From positions 1-7,351 of the forward strand of contig JAGORP010000103.1 of assembly GCA_018062725.1 (NCBI GenBank): a DNA stretch of 7,351 nt, given 5' to 3'. Every line of letters starts with the position of its first letter. Positions within the stretch are counted from its first letter, which is position 1. A model generated the notes under the pieces. The model saw only the letters and a list, made by a program, of their open reading frames with translations. It searched no databases and was not told the DNA's origin. The DNA is from Flavobacterium sp. Its GTDB lineage: Bacteria; Bacteroidota; Bacteroidia; Flavobacteriales; Flavobacteriaceae. Position numbers and translations under genes: made by a program. This document shows, one piece after another, positions 1 through 6,685 of the stretch.

Positions 1-1
1 A

Positions 2-391
2 CTTGACACCATTGACATTAAAGAAGAATTGGTTGATTTTCAACGAAAATATTTTGATCAATCACCTTGGGCCAAACAAATTCATGCGCATTTGGGAGAT
101 GCGTTAGACATTATTCCGACCTTAAATAAAAAATTTGACTTGGTTTTTATTGATGCCGATAAAGAAAATTACATCAACTACTTCAACATGATTGTTCCAC
201 TGATGAATCCAGGTGGGATCATTTTATCTGACAATGTATTATGGAGCGGAAAAGTGTTGGAAGAAGTAAAAATCAACGACAAAAGCACGCAAATTTTATT
301 GGAATACAATAAAATGATCAAAGAAGATCCAAGAGTTGAAACCGTGTTACTTCCGATACGTGATGGCTTGACAGTGAGTCGTGTTTTATAA
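2..391 (+). CDS. SAM-dependent O-methyltransferase, class I (CCoAOMT-like), 3' part
   Basis: This is the C-terminal part of a class I O-methyltransferase, a cytosolic enzyme that moves a methyl group from S-adenosylmethionine to a hydroxyl of a small, usually catechol-like substrate with help from a divalent metal. The frame is open from base 2, so the true start lies outside the window. About 129 residues are seen, and by family length some 80 to 90 residues with the glycine-rich SAM motif are missing. Visible family marks are FDLVFIDADKENY (the first Asp is a metal ligand), PGGIILSDNVLWSG (Asp-Asn are the other metal ligands) and the end block LPIRDGLTVSR. A TTG at base 29 could be read as a start, but it lies inside the conserved fold and is an ordinary Leu codon. 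The natural substrate cannot be read from the sequence. The gene ends tail to tail, overlapping the PAP2 gene by 6 bases. Confidence 0.93.
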   Translation, partial: LDTIDIKEELVDFQRKYFDQSPWAKQIHAHLGDALDIIPTLNKKFDLVFIDADKENYINYFNMIVPLMNPGGIILSDNVLWSGKVLEEVKINDKSTQILLEYNKMIKEDPRVETVLLPIRDGLTVSRVL

Positions 392-955
392 CTCTGAAAA
401 ATATTTCTCTACTACTTTTTGATACAAATTATAAAAAATAAACCCAAAAGTACCTCCAACCAAATAACCCGTAAGAATATCACCTGGGAAATGCAATCCT
501 AAGTAAATTCGGCTATAGGCAAATATCAATGGGAATAAAAAAAGCAAAAAGGCATACGTATGCTGCTTTCTTAAAATCATAAAAACAAACATGGTACTGG
601 CCATTGAATTGGCGGCATGACCGGAGAAAAAACTAAAGGTATCGCTATACTTTACGATTCTAATAATTCTGCTTATTTGTGGATCATTACAGGGACGTAA
701 TCGTTGAAAAGTATCTTTAATCAGGTTTGTGAACTGATCGGTAACGGTTATTAATAGCGCAAGACTCACTATTACTAAGAGAAAGTTTTTCCAATTGTCT
801 AATTTCTTATAAACCAAATAAAGGATAACAATAAAAAAAGGAGTTAGATGCAGTTGTTTGGTTATGAAGAGCCAAAGAGCATCGAAATTCTCAGACCCTA
901 ATCCGTTTAGAAAAACGAATACATTTTTATCTAATTGAATCAGTTTTTCTAACAT
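386..955 (-). CDS. PAP2-family membrane phosphatase
   Basis: An integral membrane phosphatase of the PAP2 (type 2 phosphatidic acid phosphatase) superfamily, which removes phosphate from lipid phosphates such as phosphatidic acid, phosphatidylglycerol phosphate or undecaprenyl pyrophosphate. The 189 residues hold the three-part active site: K80-x6-R87-P88, then S111-G112-H113 (FSGH in place of the usual PSGH), then S148-R149-x5-H155-x3-D159. The second and third histidines are the expected phosphate acceptor and its partner. Hydrophobic stretches near residues 10-17, 38-50, 57-72, 116-128, 134-147 and 158-176 fit five or six membrane helices. Length is normal for small bacterial members. The start codon overlaps the stop of the tat gene by one base (TAATG), so the two are probably translated together. 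Which lipid it acts on is not shown; undecaprenyl-pyrophosphate recycling and phospholipid synthesis are both possible. Confidence 0.95.
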   Translation of the reverse strand: MLEKLIQLDKNVFVFLNGLGSENFDALWLFITKQLHLTPFFIVILYLVYKKLDNWKNFLLVIVSLALLITVTDQFTNLIKDTFQRLRPCNDPQISRIIRIVKYSDTFSFFSGHAANSMASTMFVFMILRKQHTYAFLLFLFPLIFAYSRIYLGLHFPGDILTGYLVGGTFGFIFYNLYQKVVEKYFSEL

Positions 956-1302
956 TATAGCTGACGTTTTATAGGTCCGGTTAAATCATCGAAATTTTCT
1001 TTCACTTCGTTGATTTCGGAAGTAATATCTAAAGGATTCTCAGTAGGCATATCTTGCGTGATTCTACCTTTAATACTTTCTTTAATAGCATCTACCTCTT
1101 TTGAAAAATTATCGGTAAGATTCGTTATTTCAGGAGTATTTGCACTATTTTGAATTTCCGATTTAATTTCGTTGGTAGCATTTTTAAGTTGTGCCATCCC
1201 TTTTCCTAAAGCGCGAGCAATATCTGGAATCTTGTCTGATCCAAATAACATTAATGCAATAAAGATGATTAAAATTAATTCGCCTCCACCAATTCCAAAC
1301 AT
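955..1302 (-). CDS. tatA: Twin-arginine translocase subunit, TatA/TatB family
   Basis: A single-span subunit of the Tat pathway, which carries folded proteins with a twin-arginine signal across the inner membrane together with TatC. The 115-residue protein starts with a short polar end, a membrane helix at about residues 8-20, the FG hinge (F20-G21) and an amphipathic helix near residues 25-50 (PDIARALGKGMAQLKNATNE), followed by a charged, probably disordered tail. The N-terminus MFGIGGGE with Glu at position 8 resembles TatB, while the LFG hinge resembles TatA, so the TatA or TatB role is not decided by sequence; many Bacteroidota genes like this are annotated TatA/TatE. The start is supported by an AAGGA site 6 bases upstream. 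It is first in a two-gene unit with the PAP2 gene. No tatC is in the window. Confidence 0.92.
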   Translation of the reverse strand: MFGIGGGELILIIFIALMLFGSDKIPDIARALGKGMAQLKNATNEIKSEIQNSANTPEITNLTDNFSKEVDAIKESIKGRITQDMPTENPLDITSEINEVKENFDDLTGPIKRQL

Positions 1303-1308
1303 TGTTAT

Positions 1309-1313
1309 TCCTT
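1309..1313 (-). promoter_or_regulatory. Ribosome binding site of the tat gene
   Basis: AAGGA on the minus strand, 6 bases from the ATG at 1302. It is worth noting because I see no comparable site in front of most other genes in this window, and it fixes the start of the tat reading frame. Confidence 0.6.
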
Positions 1314-1321
1314 TTTAAATT

Positions 1322-1354
1322 AAAAAACAAAGGTACAAAAATGCACCTTTGTTT
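1322..1354 (-). terminator. Rho-independent terminator after the M1 peptidase gene
   Basis: A perfect 10-base inverted repeat lies 40 bases past the M1 peptidase stop. The arms are AAACAAAGGT (1354-1345 on the minus strand) and ACCTTTGTTT (1334-1325), separated by 10 bases. The inner two base pairs (C1336-G1343, A1337-T1342) could add to the stem after one A/C mismatch, leaving a 4-base loop. On the minus strand the second arm runs into six T (1327-1322) and then AATTT, which is the polarity expected for ending transcripts of the leftward envelope cluster. The stem has only three G/C pairs, so strength is moderate. Confidence 0.65.
1328..1335 (-). promoter_or_regulatory. Possible -7 promoter element for tat-PAP2, inside the terminator stem
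   Basis: TACCTTTG on the minus strand is an exact match to the TAnnTTTG -7 element of Bacteroidota housekeeping promoters. It would place the transcript start about 20 bases before the tat ATG, leaving room for the AAGGA site. No TTG is found at the usual 17-23 base distance upstream; the nearest is a TTC at 24 bases. The match is therefore partial and could be a by-product of the hairpin. Confidence 0.4.
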
Positions 1355-1393
1355 AAATTGAACTTTTAGTTAATCCTTTTATAAATAAATCGT

Positions 1394-3640
1394 TTATTCA
1401 AACTTTGATTTTGATTCTTCTTTTGGCCAAGCGTTATTGGTCACATCGATATCGGCCGTTTCTTCTTTTGGATCTACTTTTATTTTTTTAATCACTTTTT
1501 GAGTCGCAAACGTTCTGGACACTTCTTTGTCATTTTTAAGCCAAATTTGCGCTGGAAACTTATGGTTTTCGGTGGTGCCGTCTTCGAAGGTAATTTCCAC
1601 GATAAGTGGCATTACTAATCCGCCTGGTTTATCAAAAGTAACTTGATAAAAATACTTTGGTGCGACTAATTTCGCTCTTTCTTCTTCGTTAAATTCGGAT
1701 GTCACATACTCGTCTAAAGTCTTAACTGATTTTGCATCAAAACTTGTATTCATTTCAGGTTTAAAATCGGTGCTTGCCCCGTCAACCATATATACTTTTG
1801 GACCAGTATTTCTGAAACGATTACGTCTGTTTGTTTCTTGTGCTTTAAAATTAGACGGTTCATCATTGGATACATAAAATTGTTTTACTTCTTTTATCCC
1901 GATATCAGTAAAATCAGTAGTATAAAACCAACCTCTCCAAAACCAATCTAAATCAACGCCCGAAGCATCTTCCATTGTTCTAAAGAAATCTTCCGGTGTT
2001 GGATGTTTAAATTTCCAACGATTCGCGTAGGTTTTAAAAGCGTGATCAAATAATTCACGTCCCATGATGGTTTCGCGTAAAATATTCAATCCAGCGGCAG
2101 GTTTTCCGTAAGCATTATTTCCGAATTGTTTGATAACTTCAGAATTAGACATAATGGGTTCAATCCAGTTTTGATCACCACTCATATAAGGCACAATCAA
2201 TTTCGCAGGCCCTCTATCTACAGGAAATGTGGCTTCCCATTCAATTTCTGCTAAATATTCCATAAAAGTATTTAAACCTTCGTCCATCCAGGTCCATTGA
2301 CGTTCATCAGAATTGACAATCATAGGAAAAAAGTTGTGCCCTACTTCATGAATAATTACTCCTAACATCCCGTATTTTGTTCGGTCGGAAGTTACTCCGT
2401 TTTCATCAGGACGGCCAAAGTTCCAGCAAATCATTGGGTATTCCATACCTTGATCCTGAGCATTTACCGAAACCGCTTTTGGATAAGGGTAATCGAAGGT
2501 ATGACTTGAATAACTTTTTAACGTATGCGCTACAGCTCTGGTTGAATATTGTTCCCAAAGTGGATTTCCTTCTTTAGGATAAACCGAAGTTGCCATAACC
2601 GTTTTACCTCCCAATTGAACAGCCATTGCATCCCAAATAAATTTTCTAGAGGTAGAAATTCCGAAATCACGCACATTTTCGGCTTTAAAACGCCAAGTTT
2701 TCTTTTTATCAGAAATTGTTTTTTCTCTTTCTATGGCTTCCGCTTGTGTTGCGATAACAACGGGCTTGTCAAACGTTTTTTCGGCTAATAAATAGCGTTG
2801 TAATTGAGCTGGTGAAATCACTTCTGCTCTATTTTGTAAACTTCCAGTGGCTTCCATAAGATGGTCGGCAGGAACTGTAATATTTACTTCATAGTTTCCA
2901 AAAGGTAAGGCAAACTCACCTTGGCCCCAAAATTGCATGTTTTGCCAACCTTCAACGTCATTATATACTGCCATTCTTGGGAAAAACTGAGCTAACACAT
3001 ACAAACGGTTTCCATCTTTAAATTGCTCGTAACCACTTCTTCCTCCGTCTACCATGTAATTTCCAATATTGTACCACCATTTTATTTTGAAGGTAAATTT
3101 TTGACCGTAGGCTAATGGAGCTTTAAGATTGATACGCATCATTGTTTCATTAACGGTATACGAAACCGGAGCACCTAATGCATCTTGCACATAATCGATT
3201 TTAAAACCGCCGTCAAATTTTTCTTCCATATAAGTGCGAGAAAAAGCTCTAGCACTCATGGCTGGATCAATTTTTTCACTTCGAACTAATGGTGTTTTAG
3301 ATGTCTTTGCAAAATGATTTTGGTCTAACTGTACCCATAAATAATCTAGCGATTCTTTGGCATTGTTAGTATAAGTGATGGTTTCTACACCATACAATCG
3401 TGCATTTTTATCGTCCAATTCTATGTCCATTTTGTAATCGGCTCTTTGCTGATAATATTCAGGACCAGGAGCTCCCGAAGCCGTGCGGTACATATTAGGC
3501 GTCGCCATCAAATCATACATTTGACGAAACTTACTTGTGTCGCCATGACCTTCTTGTTTTGTTTTTTGTTGTGCCGCATCTTGTGCAAAAACAACTCCTG
3601 AGACTGAAAAGACGATCAGTAAAAGCTTTAAATTCTTCAT
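1394..3640 (-). CDS. Exported M1-family zinc metallopeptidase (aminopeptidase)
   Basis: A gluzincin aminopeptidase of family M1, expected to remove N-terminal residues from peptides outside the cytoplasm. The 748 residues begin with a signal peptide (about 1-19, ending VVFAQ). An N-terminal beta domain spans roughly residues 65-265. The catalytic domain carries the substrate-binding motif G398-M-E-Y-P402 (GxMEN variant with Tyr-Pro) and the zinc site H431-E-V-G-H435 followed, after 18 residues, by E454 in WMDEGLNTF. Y511 in NAYGKPA is the likely transition-state tyrosine. The remaining 170 or so residues are a beta-rich C-terminal part of unknown role. The last residues do not look like a type IX secretion tail, so the protein is more likely periplasmic than released by that route; no lipobox is seen. 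It is the last gene of the leftward cluster, 67 bases after DUF6702, and is followed by a hairpin terminator. Confidence 0.95.
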   Translation of the reverse strand: MKNLKLLLIVFSVSGVVFAQDAAQQKTKQEGHGDTSKFRQMYDLMATPNMYRTASGAPGPEYYQQRADYKMDIELDDKNARLYGVETITYTNNAKESLDYLWVQLDQNHFAKTSKTPLVRSEKIDPAMSARAFSRTYMEEKFDGGFKIDYVQDALGAPVSYTVNETMMRINLKAPLAYGQKFTFKIKWWYNIGNYMVDGGRSGYEQFKDGNRLYVLAQFFPRMAVYNDVEGWQNMQFWGQGEFALPFGNYEVNITVPADHLMEATGSLQNRAEVISPAQLQRYLLAEKTFDKPVVIATQAEAIEREKTISDKKKTWRFKAENVRDFGISTSRKFIWDAMAVQLGGKTVMATSVYPKEGNPLWEQYSTRAVAHTLKSYSSHTFDYPYPKAVSVNAQDQGMEYPMICWNFGRPDENGVTSDRTKYGMLGVIIHEVGHNFFPMIVNSDERQWTWMDEGLNTFMEYLAEIEWEATFPVDRGPAKLIVPYMSGDQNWIEPIMSNSEVIKQFGNNAYGKPAAGLNILRETIMGRELFDHAFKTYANRWKFKHPTPEDFFRTMEDASGVDLDWFWRGWFYTTDFTDIGIKEVKQFYVSNDEPSNFKAQETNRRNRFRNTGPKVYMVDGASTDFKPEMNTSFDAKSVKTLDEYVTSEFNEEERAKLVAPKYFYQVTFDKPGGLVMPLIVEITFEDGTTENHKFPAQIWLKNDKEVSRTFATQKVIKKIKVDPKEETADIDVTNNAWPKEESKSKFE

Positions 3641-3707
3641 AACAGAATATAATAAGACTAAATTTGAGCGATAAATTTAAAAAATTAAACGGGAGAATAT
3701 ATTTTTT

Positions 3708-4211
3708 TTAGTTTTTTAACAAACCTTTTGCATTTGCACCTGAAAAAAGAAAACTCTTTTTATTTCCCGAAACATTCGTGTGTACGATGTTTTGTTGTTC
3801 TTCATTAAAATCCAACAAGACCGCATTAAAAATTTCCATGGTTTTTATTTTAGTAATCTCTTTGACATTATAGTAACAAATTAACACGTTTCCTTCCATT
3901 TCTTTGTTTGCAAAATGAATTGTTTTTGGCTTACCGTTGATTGCTATTTTAAAATTTTCGGAAATATATTTTTTCATCCATTCGACATCCTGAACAGATT
4001 CTTCTTTTTCTCCTAAATTTACTTTGCTTTTGTATTTTTCGGAAAGGGCTTTGTTTAAATCGTCAACAAATATTCGAGAGGTAATTTGAAGCATTTTCTT
4101 TTCGGGAACGAAGTTGATTTGGTAAATTGATACATAAAATTTATGTATTGAAAAAGAAGAAAACCCAACAAGTAAAAGGGTTAGACATGCTATTTTTATA
4201 TGCTTTTTCAT
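3708..4211 (-). CDS. Exported DUF6702-family protein
   Basis: A 167-residue exported protein that I recognise as DUF6702, a family of unknown function common in Flavobacteriia. Residues 1-20 form a signal peptide (basic start, then CLTLLLVGFSSFS). The mature start HKFYVSIYQINFV (23-35) and the block RIFVDDL (46-52) are the family marks. The rest alternates short beta-like segments with one charged helix near 75-88, ending in FLFSGANAKGLLKN. There is no lipobox, no metal motif and no transmembrane helix after the signal. Its ATG overlaps the stop of the upstream gene in an ATGA, which suggests translation together with the carboxypeptidase-regulatory-like proteins; the M1 peptidase follows. 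The context suggests a periplasmic helper or partner of that peptidase, but this is inference only. Confidence 0.8.
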   Translation of the reverse strand: MKKHIKIACLTLLLVGFSSFSIHKFYVSIYQINFVPEKKMLQITSRIFVDDLNKALSEKYKSKVNLGEKEESVQDVEWMKKYISENFKIAINGKPKTIHFANKEMEGNVLICYYNVKEITKIKTMEIFNAVLLDFNEEQQNIVHTNVSGNKKSFLFSGANAKGLLKN

Positions 4212-4951
4212 TTTTGATTTTGATTGTTATCTGACAAAAGTAGCGTTTTATACGCTGTTGCTATTTCTCCTATCAAAAATACAGCCAAAAACCTGTTATT
4301 TGCCTTGACCGCTTCCATCAATTTGGGAAAATCGATACAATACAATTGAAATCCTTTAATATATTCCTTCGGAAGTTTTAACTTTTCGATATAAAAAGGC
4401 TCATCAAACATTGCTTCTAATTTTTCCAATTGCTTTTCTTTACGCTCTACTTGAAGTTCTTTTTTTAGCATTGTGGTTCGCCCGCTAATTTGGTTAAGTA
4501 CGGCATCAACGCTCATACCTCCAACCGGAATTAGCAACGGACTGTACCATTTGAGTTGTCCGGCGGTTCGTAATTTTCTTTCGGCTGGCGTGTATGTTTT
4601 TATGTCTTTAGAAACGATACCCAATGATTTTGCTGTAATTGATTTTACATACACTTCTTCCAATTGATTTGCTTTCGATTGTACTTTAATGTACAGCATT
4701 TCTTTTTTAAAGGAGTAACTGTCTAGTTTTATTTCGACACCTTGAATAGCATTAGAAGTAACGACCAATCGGTCATTTACACTGGCTTCGATTTGAAAAA
4801 AACCACCATTTTGAGTCACTGTAGTTTTTTTTGCGGTATAATTAACCACCATAATCCCGTCAGAATTCCCGTCGGCAATAACTTTACCTTTCAAAAGCGT
4901 TTGAGAGAAAACACTTTGAATGCACAACAGAAAAAACAGAATTTTATTCAT
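4208..4951 (-). CDS. Exported carboxypeptidase-regulatory-like domain protein, copy 2
   Basis: A 247-residue exported protein of unknown function. A signal peptide covers about residues 1-17 (ending SVFSQ). Residues 19-92 look like a carboxypeptidase D regulatory-like beta sandwich, the domain also found at the N-terminus of TonB-dependent receptors: LLKGKVIADG, then NGGFFQIEASVNDRLVVTS. After it come conserved blocks ITAKSLGI (105-112), YTPAERKL (120-127) and SVDAVLNQISGR (147-158), then a lysine/glutamate-rich helical stretch (162-182) and a C-terminal helical part. No receptor barrel or plug follows, so this is a stand-alone short protein. It is a clear paralog of the gene just upstream, whose end it overlaps by 8 bases, and it overlaps DUF6702 by 4 bases. 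The C-terminal half is the part I do not recognise. Confidence 0.75.
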   Translation of the reverse strand: MNKILFFLLCIQSVFSQTLLKGKVIADGNSDGIMVVNYTAKKTTVTQNGGFFQIEASVNDRLVVTSNAIQGVEIKLDSYSFKKEMLYIKVQSKANQLEEVYVKSITAKSLGIVSKDIKTYTPAERKLRTAGQLKWYSPLLIPVGGMSVDAVLNQISGRTTMLKKELQVERKEKQLEKLEAMFDEPFYIEKLKLPKEYIKGFQLYCIDFPKLMEAVKANNRFLAVFLIGEIATAYKTLLLSDNNQNQK

Positions 4952-5666
4952 GCTTCATTTCTTTGAATTGGAATGCCATTTCTACTAATCGTAGTTTTAA
5001 GGCGGCAATATTTTTATCTGTCAATAATTTTGCAATTCCTAAATTTTCAGAGGTATACACCAAAAACCCTTTTAGGCTTTCTTTTGAAATTCTTAATGTG
5101 GTTAGAAAAAAATCTTCCGTGAGTAAATATATCATTTTTTCGGAATTCGACTCAAACTTTTCAATTTCTACTACTTTTTCCAACATGGCAGACCGCCCTG
5201 AAATTCCATTTAAAATTCCATCAACAGAGACACGAGTATTGGTTCCATAAAGGTTTTTTCGACCTCCGTTTGCCGTATATAATTTCCTTTCTGCGGGGGT
5301 GTATTCTTTCACATTTTTATCAATTATTCCCAACGATTTTGCTGTAATATGACTCACTTTTACTTCTTCTAATTCAAAAGGTTTTACTTTAACTACAATG
5401 ATTAACGGATTCATTTTAAACGAATTTGAATTCAATTTAATCTGTAATCCTTCTATTTTCGGAGAAGCAATAACTAATTCATCATTCAAGTTCGCTTCGA
5501 TGGAGAAAATTCCGTTTTTTAGAGCATAGGTATGTTTTTTTGTAGCAGTATTGACAATTAACACCGAATCTAAAGGAGCATCATCGGAAATTATTTTTCC
5601 GTTTAGTACCGACTGGGAAAATAGAGGTTGCACAACCACTAAAAAGAAAAACAAAAAATTCTTCAT
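4944..5666 (-). CDS. Exported carboxypeptidase-regulatory-like domain protein, copy 1
   Basis: First gene of the leftward envelope cluster, 240 residues, exported by a signal peptide at about 1-18 (FFFLVVVQPLFSQ). Residues 20-95 form the same beta domain as the following gene (VLNGKIISDD, then NGIFSIEANLNDELVIAS), followed by ITAKSLGI (107-114), YTPAERKL (122-129) and SVDGILNGISGR (147-158). The C-terminal part (about 160-240) is helical and has diverged more than the beta domain and the middle blocks. The pair most likely arose by tandem duplication, and both copies are intact. The 108-base gap to the divergent pepE gene must hold the cluster promoter, but I find no convincing TTG / TAnnTTTG pair on this strand; the closest -7-like site, TCAATTTG at 5678-5671, ends only 4 bases before the ATG. 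Function unknown; an outer periplasmic or envelope role is inferred from the signal and the domain. Confidence 0.75.
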   Translation of the reverse strand: MKNFLFFFLVVVQPLFSQSVLNGKIISDDAPLDSVLIVNTATKKHTYALKNGIFSIEANLNDELVIASPKIEGLQIKLNSNSFKMNPLIIVVKVKPFELEEVKVSHITAKSLGIIDKNVKEYTPAERKLYTANGGRKNLYGTNTRVSVDGILNGISGRSAMLEKVVEIEKFESNSEKMIYLLTEDFFLTTLRISKESLKGFLVYTSENLGIAKLLTDKNIAALKLRLVEMAFQFKEMKHE

Positions 5667-5722
5667 ATCTCAAATTGAATGGTAAAAATAGTCTTGAGTA
5701 ATGCTAAAATGCTATTAACAGA

Positions 5723-5755
5723 TTGGTAAATATTTGTTAATTCTGAATATCTTTG
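5723..5755 (+). promoter_or_regulatory. Bacteroidota-type promoter of pepE
   Basis: TTG at 5723-5725 and TATCTTTG at 5748-5755 are separated by 22 bases, within the 17-23 range of the Flavobacterium consensus TTG / TAnnTTTG. The predicted transcript start, near 5760, leaves a leader of roughly 15 bases before the pepE ATG, with no Shine-Dalgarno site, which is usual in this phylum. Confidence 0.55.
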
Positions 5756-5774
5756 ACTTTTAGAAAACCAAACT

Positions 5775-6479
5775 ATGAAAAAAGTCCTTCTTGCCAGTAC
5801 TTCAACCCTTTACAACGGAAGTTATTTAGATTATTTACTTCCAACATTAGCAACTCATTTTGCGGGTGTGAAAAACATACTCTTTATTCCGTATGCACAA
5901 CCAGGTGGTATTTCTTATGAGGATTATACGGCCAAGGTTGGGGAAGCATTTACTAAAATAAATATTACCGTTTCAGGAATTCACGAATTTGATCACCCAG
6001 CTGAAGCTATAAAAAATGCTGAAGCCATCTTTACGGGTGGTGGCAATACGTTTCTTCTGATTTCAAAATTATATGAAAACAAAGTAATTGAACTGCTCAA
6101 AGAAGTAATTGAAAATGGCACGCCTTACTTGGGCACAAGTGCGGGTAGCAATATTGGCGGAATGACTATTAACAACACTAATGACATGCCAATCGTTTTA
6201 CCTCCAAACTTTAATGCTATGGGATTGATACGTTTTAATTTAAATCCGCATTATCTGGATCCTATAGAAGGTTCTACTCACATGGGAGAAACGAGAGAAA
6301 CGCGAATAAATGAATTTCACAAACAAAGCACAATTCCAGTGGTAGGTCTTCGAGAAGGAAGCTGGCTTGAGGTTTATAACAATGATGTAATTGTTCGAGG
6401 AACGTTGACTGCACGATTATTTAGAGCCAACGAATTCCCTGTAGAAATGGCACCAGGAGAAAATTTAAATTTTTTATAA
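5775..6479 (+). CDS. pepE: Dipeptidase E (peptidase family S51)
   Basis: A cytosolic serine peptidase that cleaves dipeptides with N-terminal aspartate (Asp-X), freeing amino acids from peptides taken up or recycled. The 234 residues match the usual family length. The nucleophile elbow GTSAGSNIGG contains S122. D137 in TNDMPIV and H159 in NPHYLDP correspond to the Ser-Asp-His residues described for Salmonella and E. coli PepE. The N-terminal half has the class I glutamine amidotransferase-like fold, with the glycine turn FTGGGNTF (86-93) preceding the active site. There is no signal peptide. The ATG at 5775 is the first in frame and is followed by MKKVLLAST, the family's normal first strand. 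It is divergent from the envelope cluster, with a good promoter just upstream; a smaller gene follows 56 bases later with no clear terminator between. Confidence 0.95.
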   Translation: MKKVLLASTSTLYNGSYLDYLLPTLATHFAGVKNILFIPYAQPGGISYEDYTAKVGEAFTKINITVSGIHEFDHPAEAIKNAEAIFTGGGNTFLLISKLYENKVIELLKEVIENGTPYLGTSAGSNIGGMTINNTNDMPIVLPPNFNAMGLIRFNLNPHYLDPIEGSTHMGETRETRINEFHKQSTIPVVGLREGSWLEVYNNDVIVRGTLTARLFRANEFPVEMAPGENLNFL

Positions 6480-6535
6480 TTTTAATCTTAACAAATTATT
6501 TGCGCTTTGCTACCCTACAATTTTTAAATTAGCAT

Positions 6536-6685
6536 ATGAAAAAAGTTATACCCATTTTTGTAATGCTACTTCTTATCATTTCATGTGCCCCAAGAAGATT
6601 AAAGTGTGGTCCCAGAAGATGTGACTTAAATAATATTAAACATGAAAAAAATACTATTCATACTACTGACGTTAGGAACTCTTAA
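6536..6685 (+). CDS. Small putative lipoprotein, 49 residues
   Basis: A short reading frame not explained by its neighbours. It begins MKKVIPIFVMLLLIISCAP: two lysines, a hydrophobic core and a lipobox IIS-C17, the pattern of a lipoprotein signal peptide. The mature part would be only 33 residues and opens with a near-repeat, PRRLKC then PRRC (19-29), giving Cys at 17, 24 and 29. The end is polar (KHEKNTIHTTDVRNS). The last 44 bases overlap the start of the DUF6370 gene in another frame, so the C-terminal 14 residues are constrained by two genes or the frame has lost an earlier stop. It sits 56 bases after pepE. I do not recognise a named family. The signal and lipobox make chance unlikely, but the small size keeps this uncertain. 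Confidence 0.6.
   Translation: MKKVIPIFVMLLLIISCAPRRLKCGPRRCDLNNIKHEKNTIHTTDVRNS

Noticed and set aside
1394..1650. Type IX secretion C-terminal domain on the M1 peptidase
   Set aside because: The C-terminus lacks the usual closing strands and motifs of Por-type sorting domains and ends in a charged Glu/Lys/Ser stretch.
2377..2788. Two overlapping rightward open frames
   Set aside because: Both lie antisense to the catalytic region of the M1 peptidase, and their products show no signal, domain or plausible start context.
3641..3707. Terminator or promoter between DUF6702 and the M1 peptidase
   Set aside because: The gap is AT-rich with short self-complementary A/T runs, but no GC-containing stem and no exact TAnnTTTG match, so the genes may simply be co-transcribed.
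4473..5250. Three rightward open frames opposite the tandem paralogs
   Set aside because: They are antisense shadows of two well-supported exported proteins and look like no family.
5733..5736. TTTG as the -33 element of the pepE promoter
   Set aside because: It is only 11 bases from the -7 element, too close; the TTG at 5723-5725 has normal spacing.
6480..6535. Terminator after pepE or promoter for the small lipoprotein
   Set aside because: Only weak A/T palindromes and TTTG words without a TA at the right distance are present; neither call is supported.
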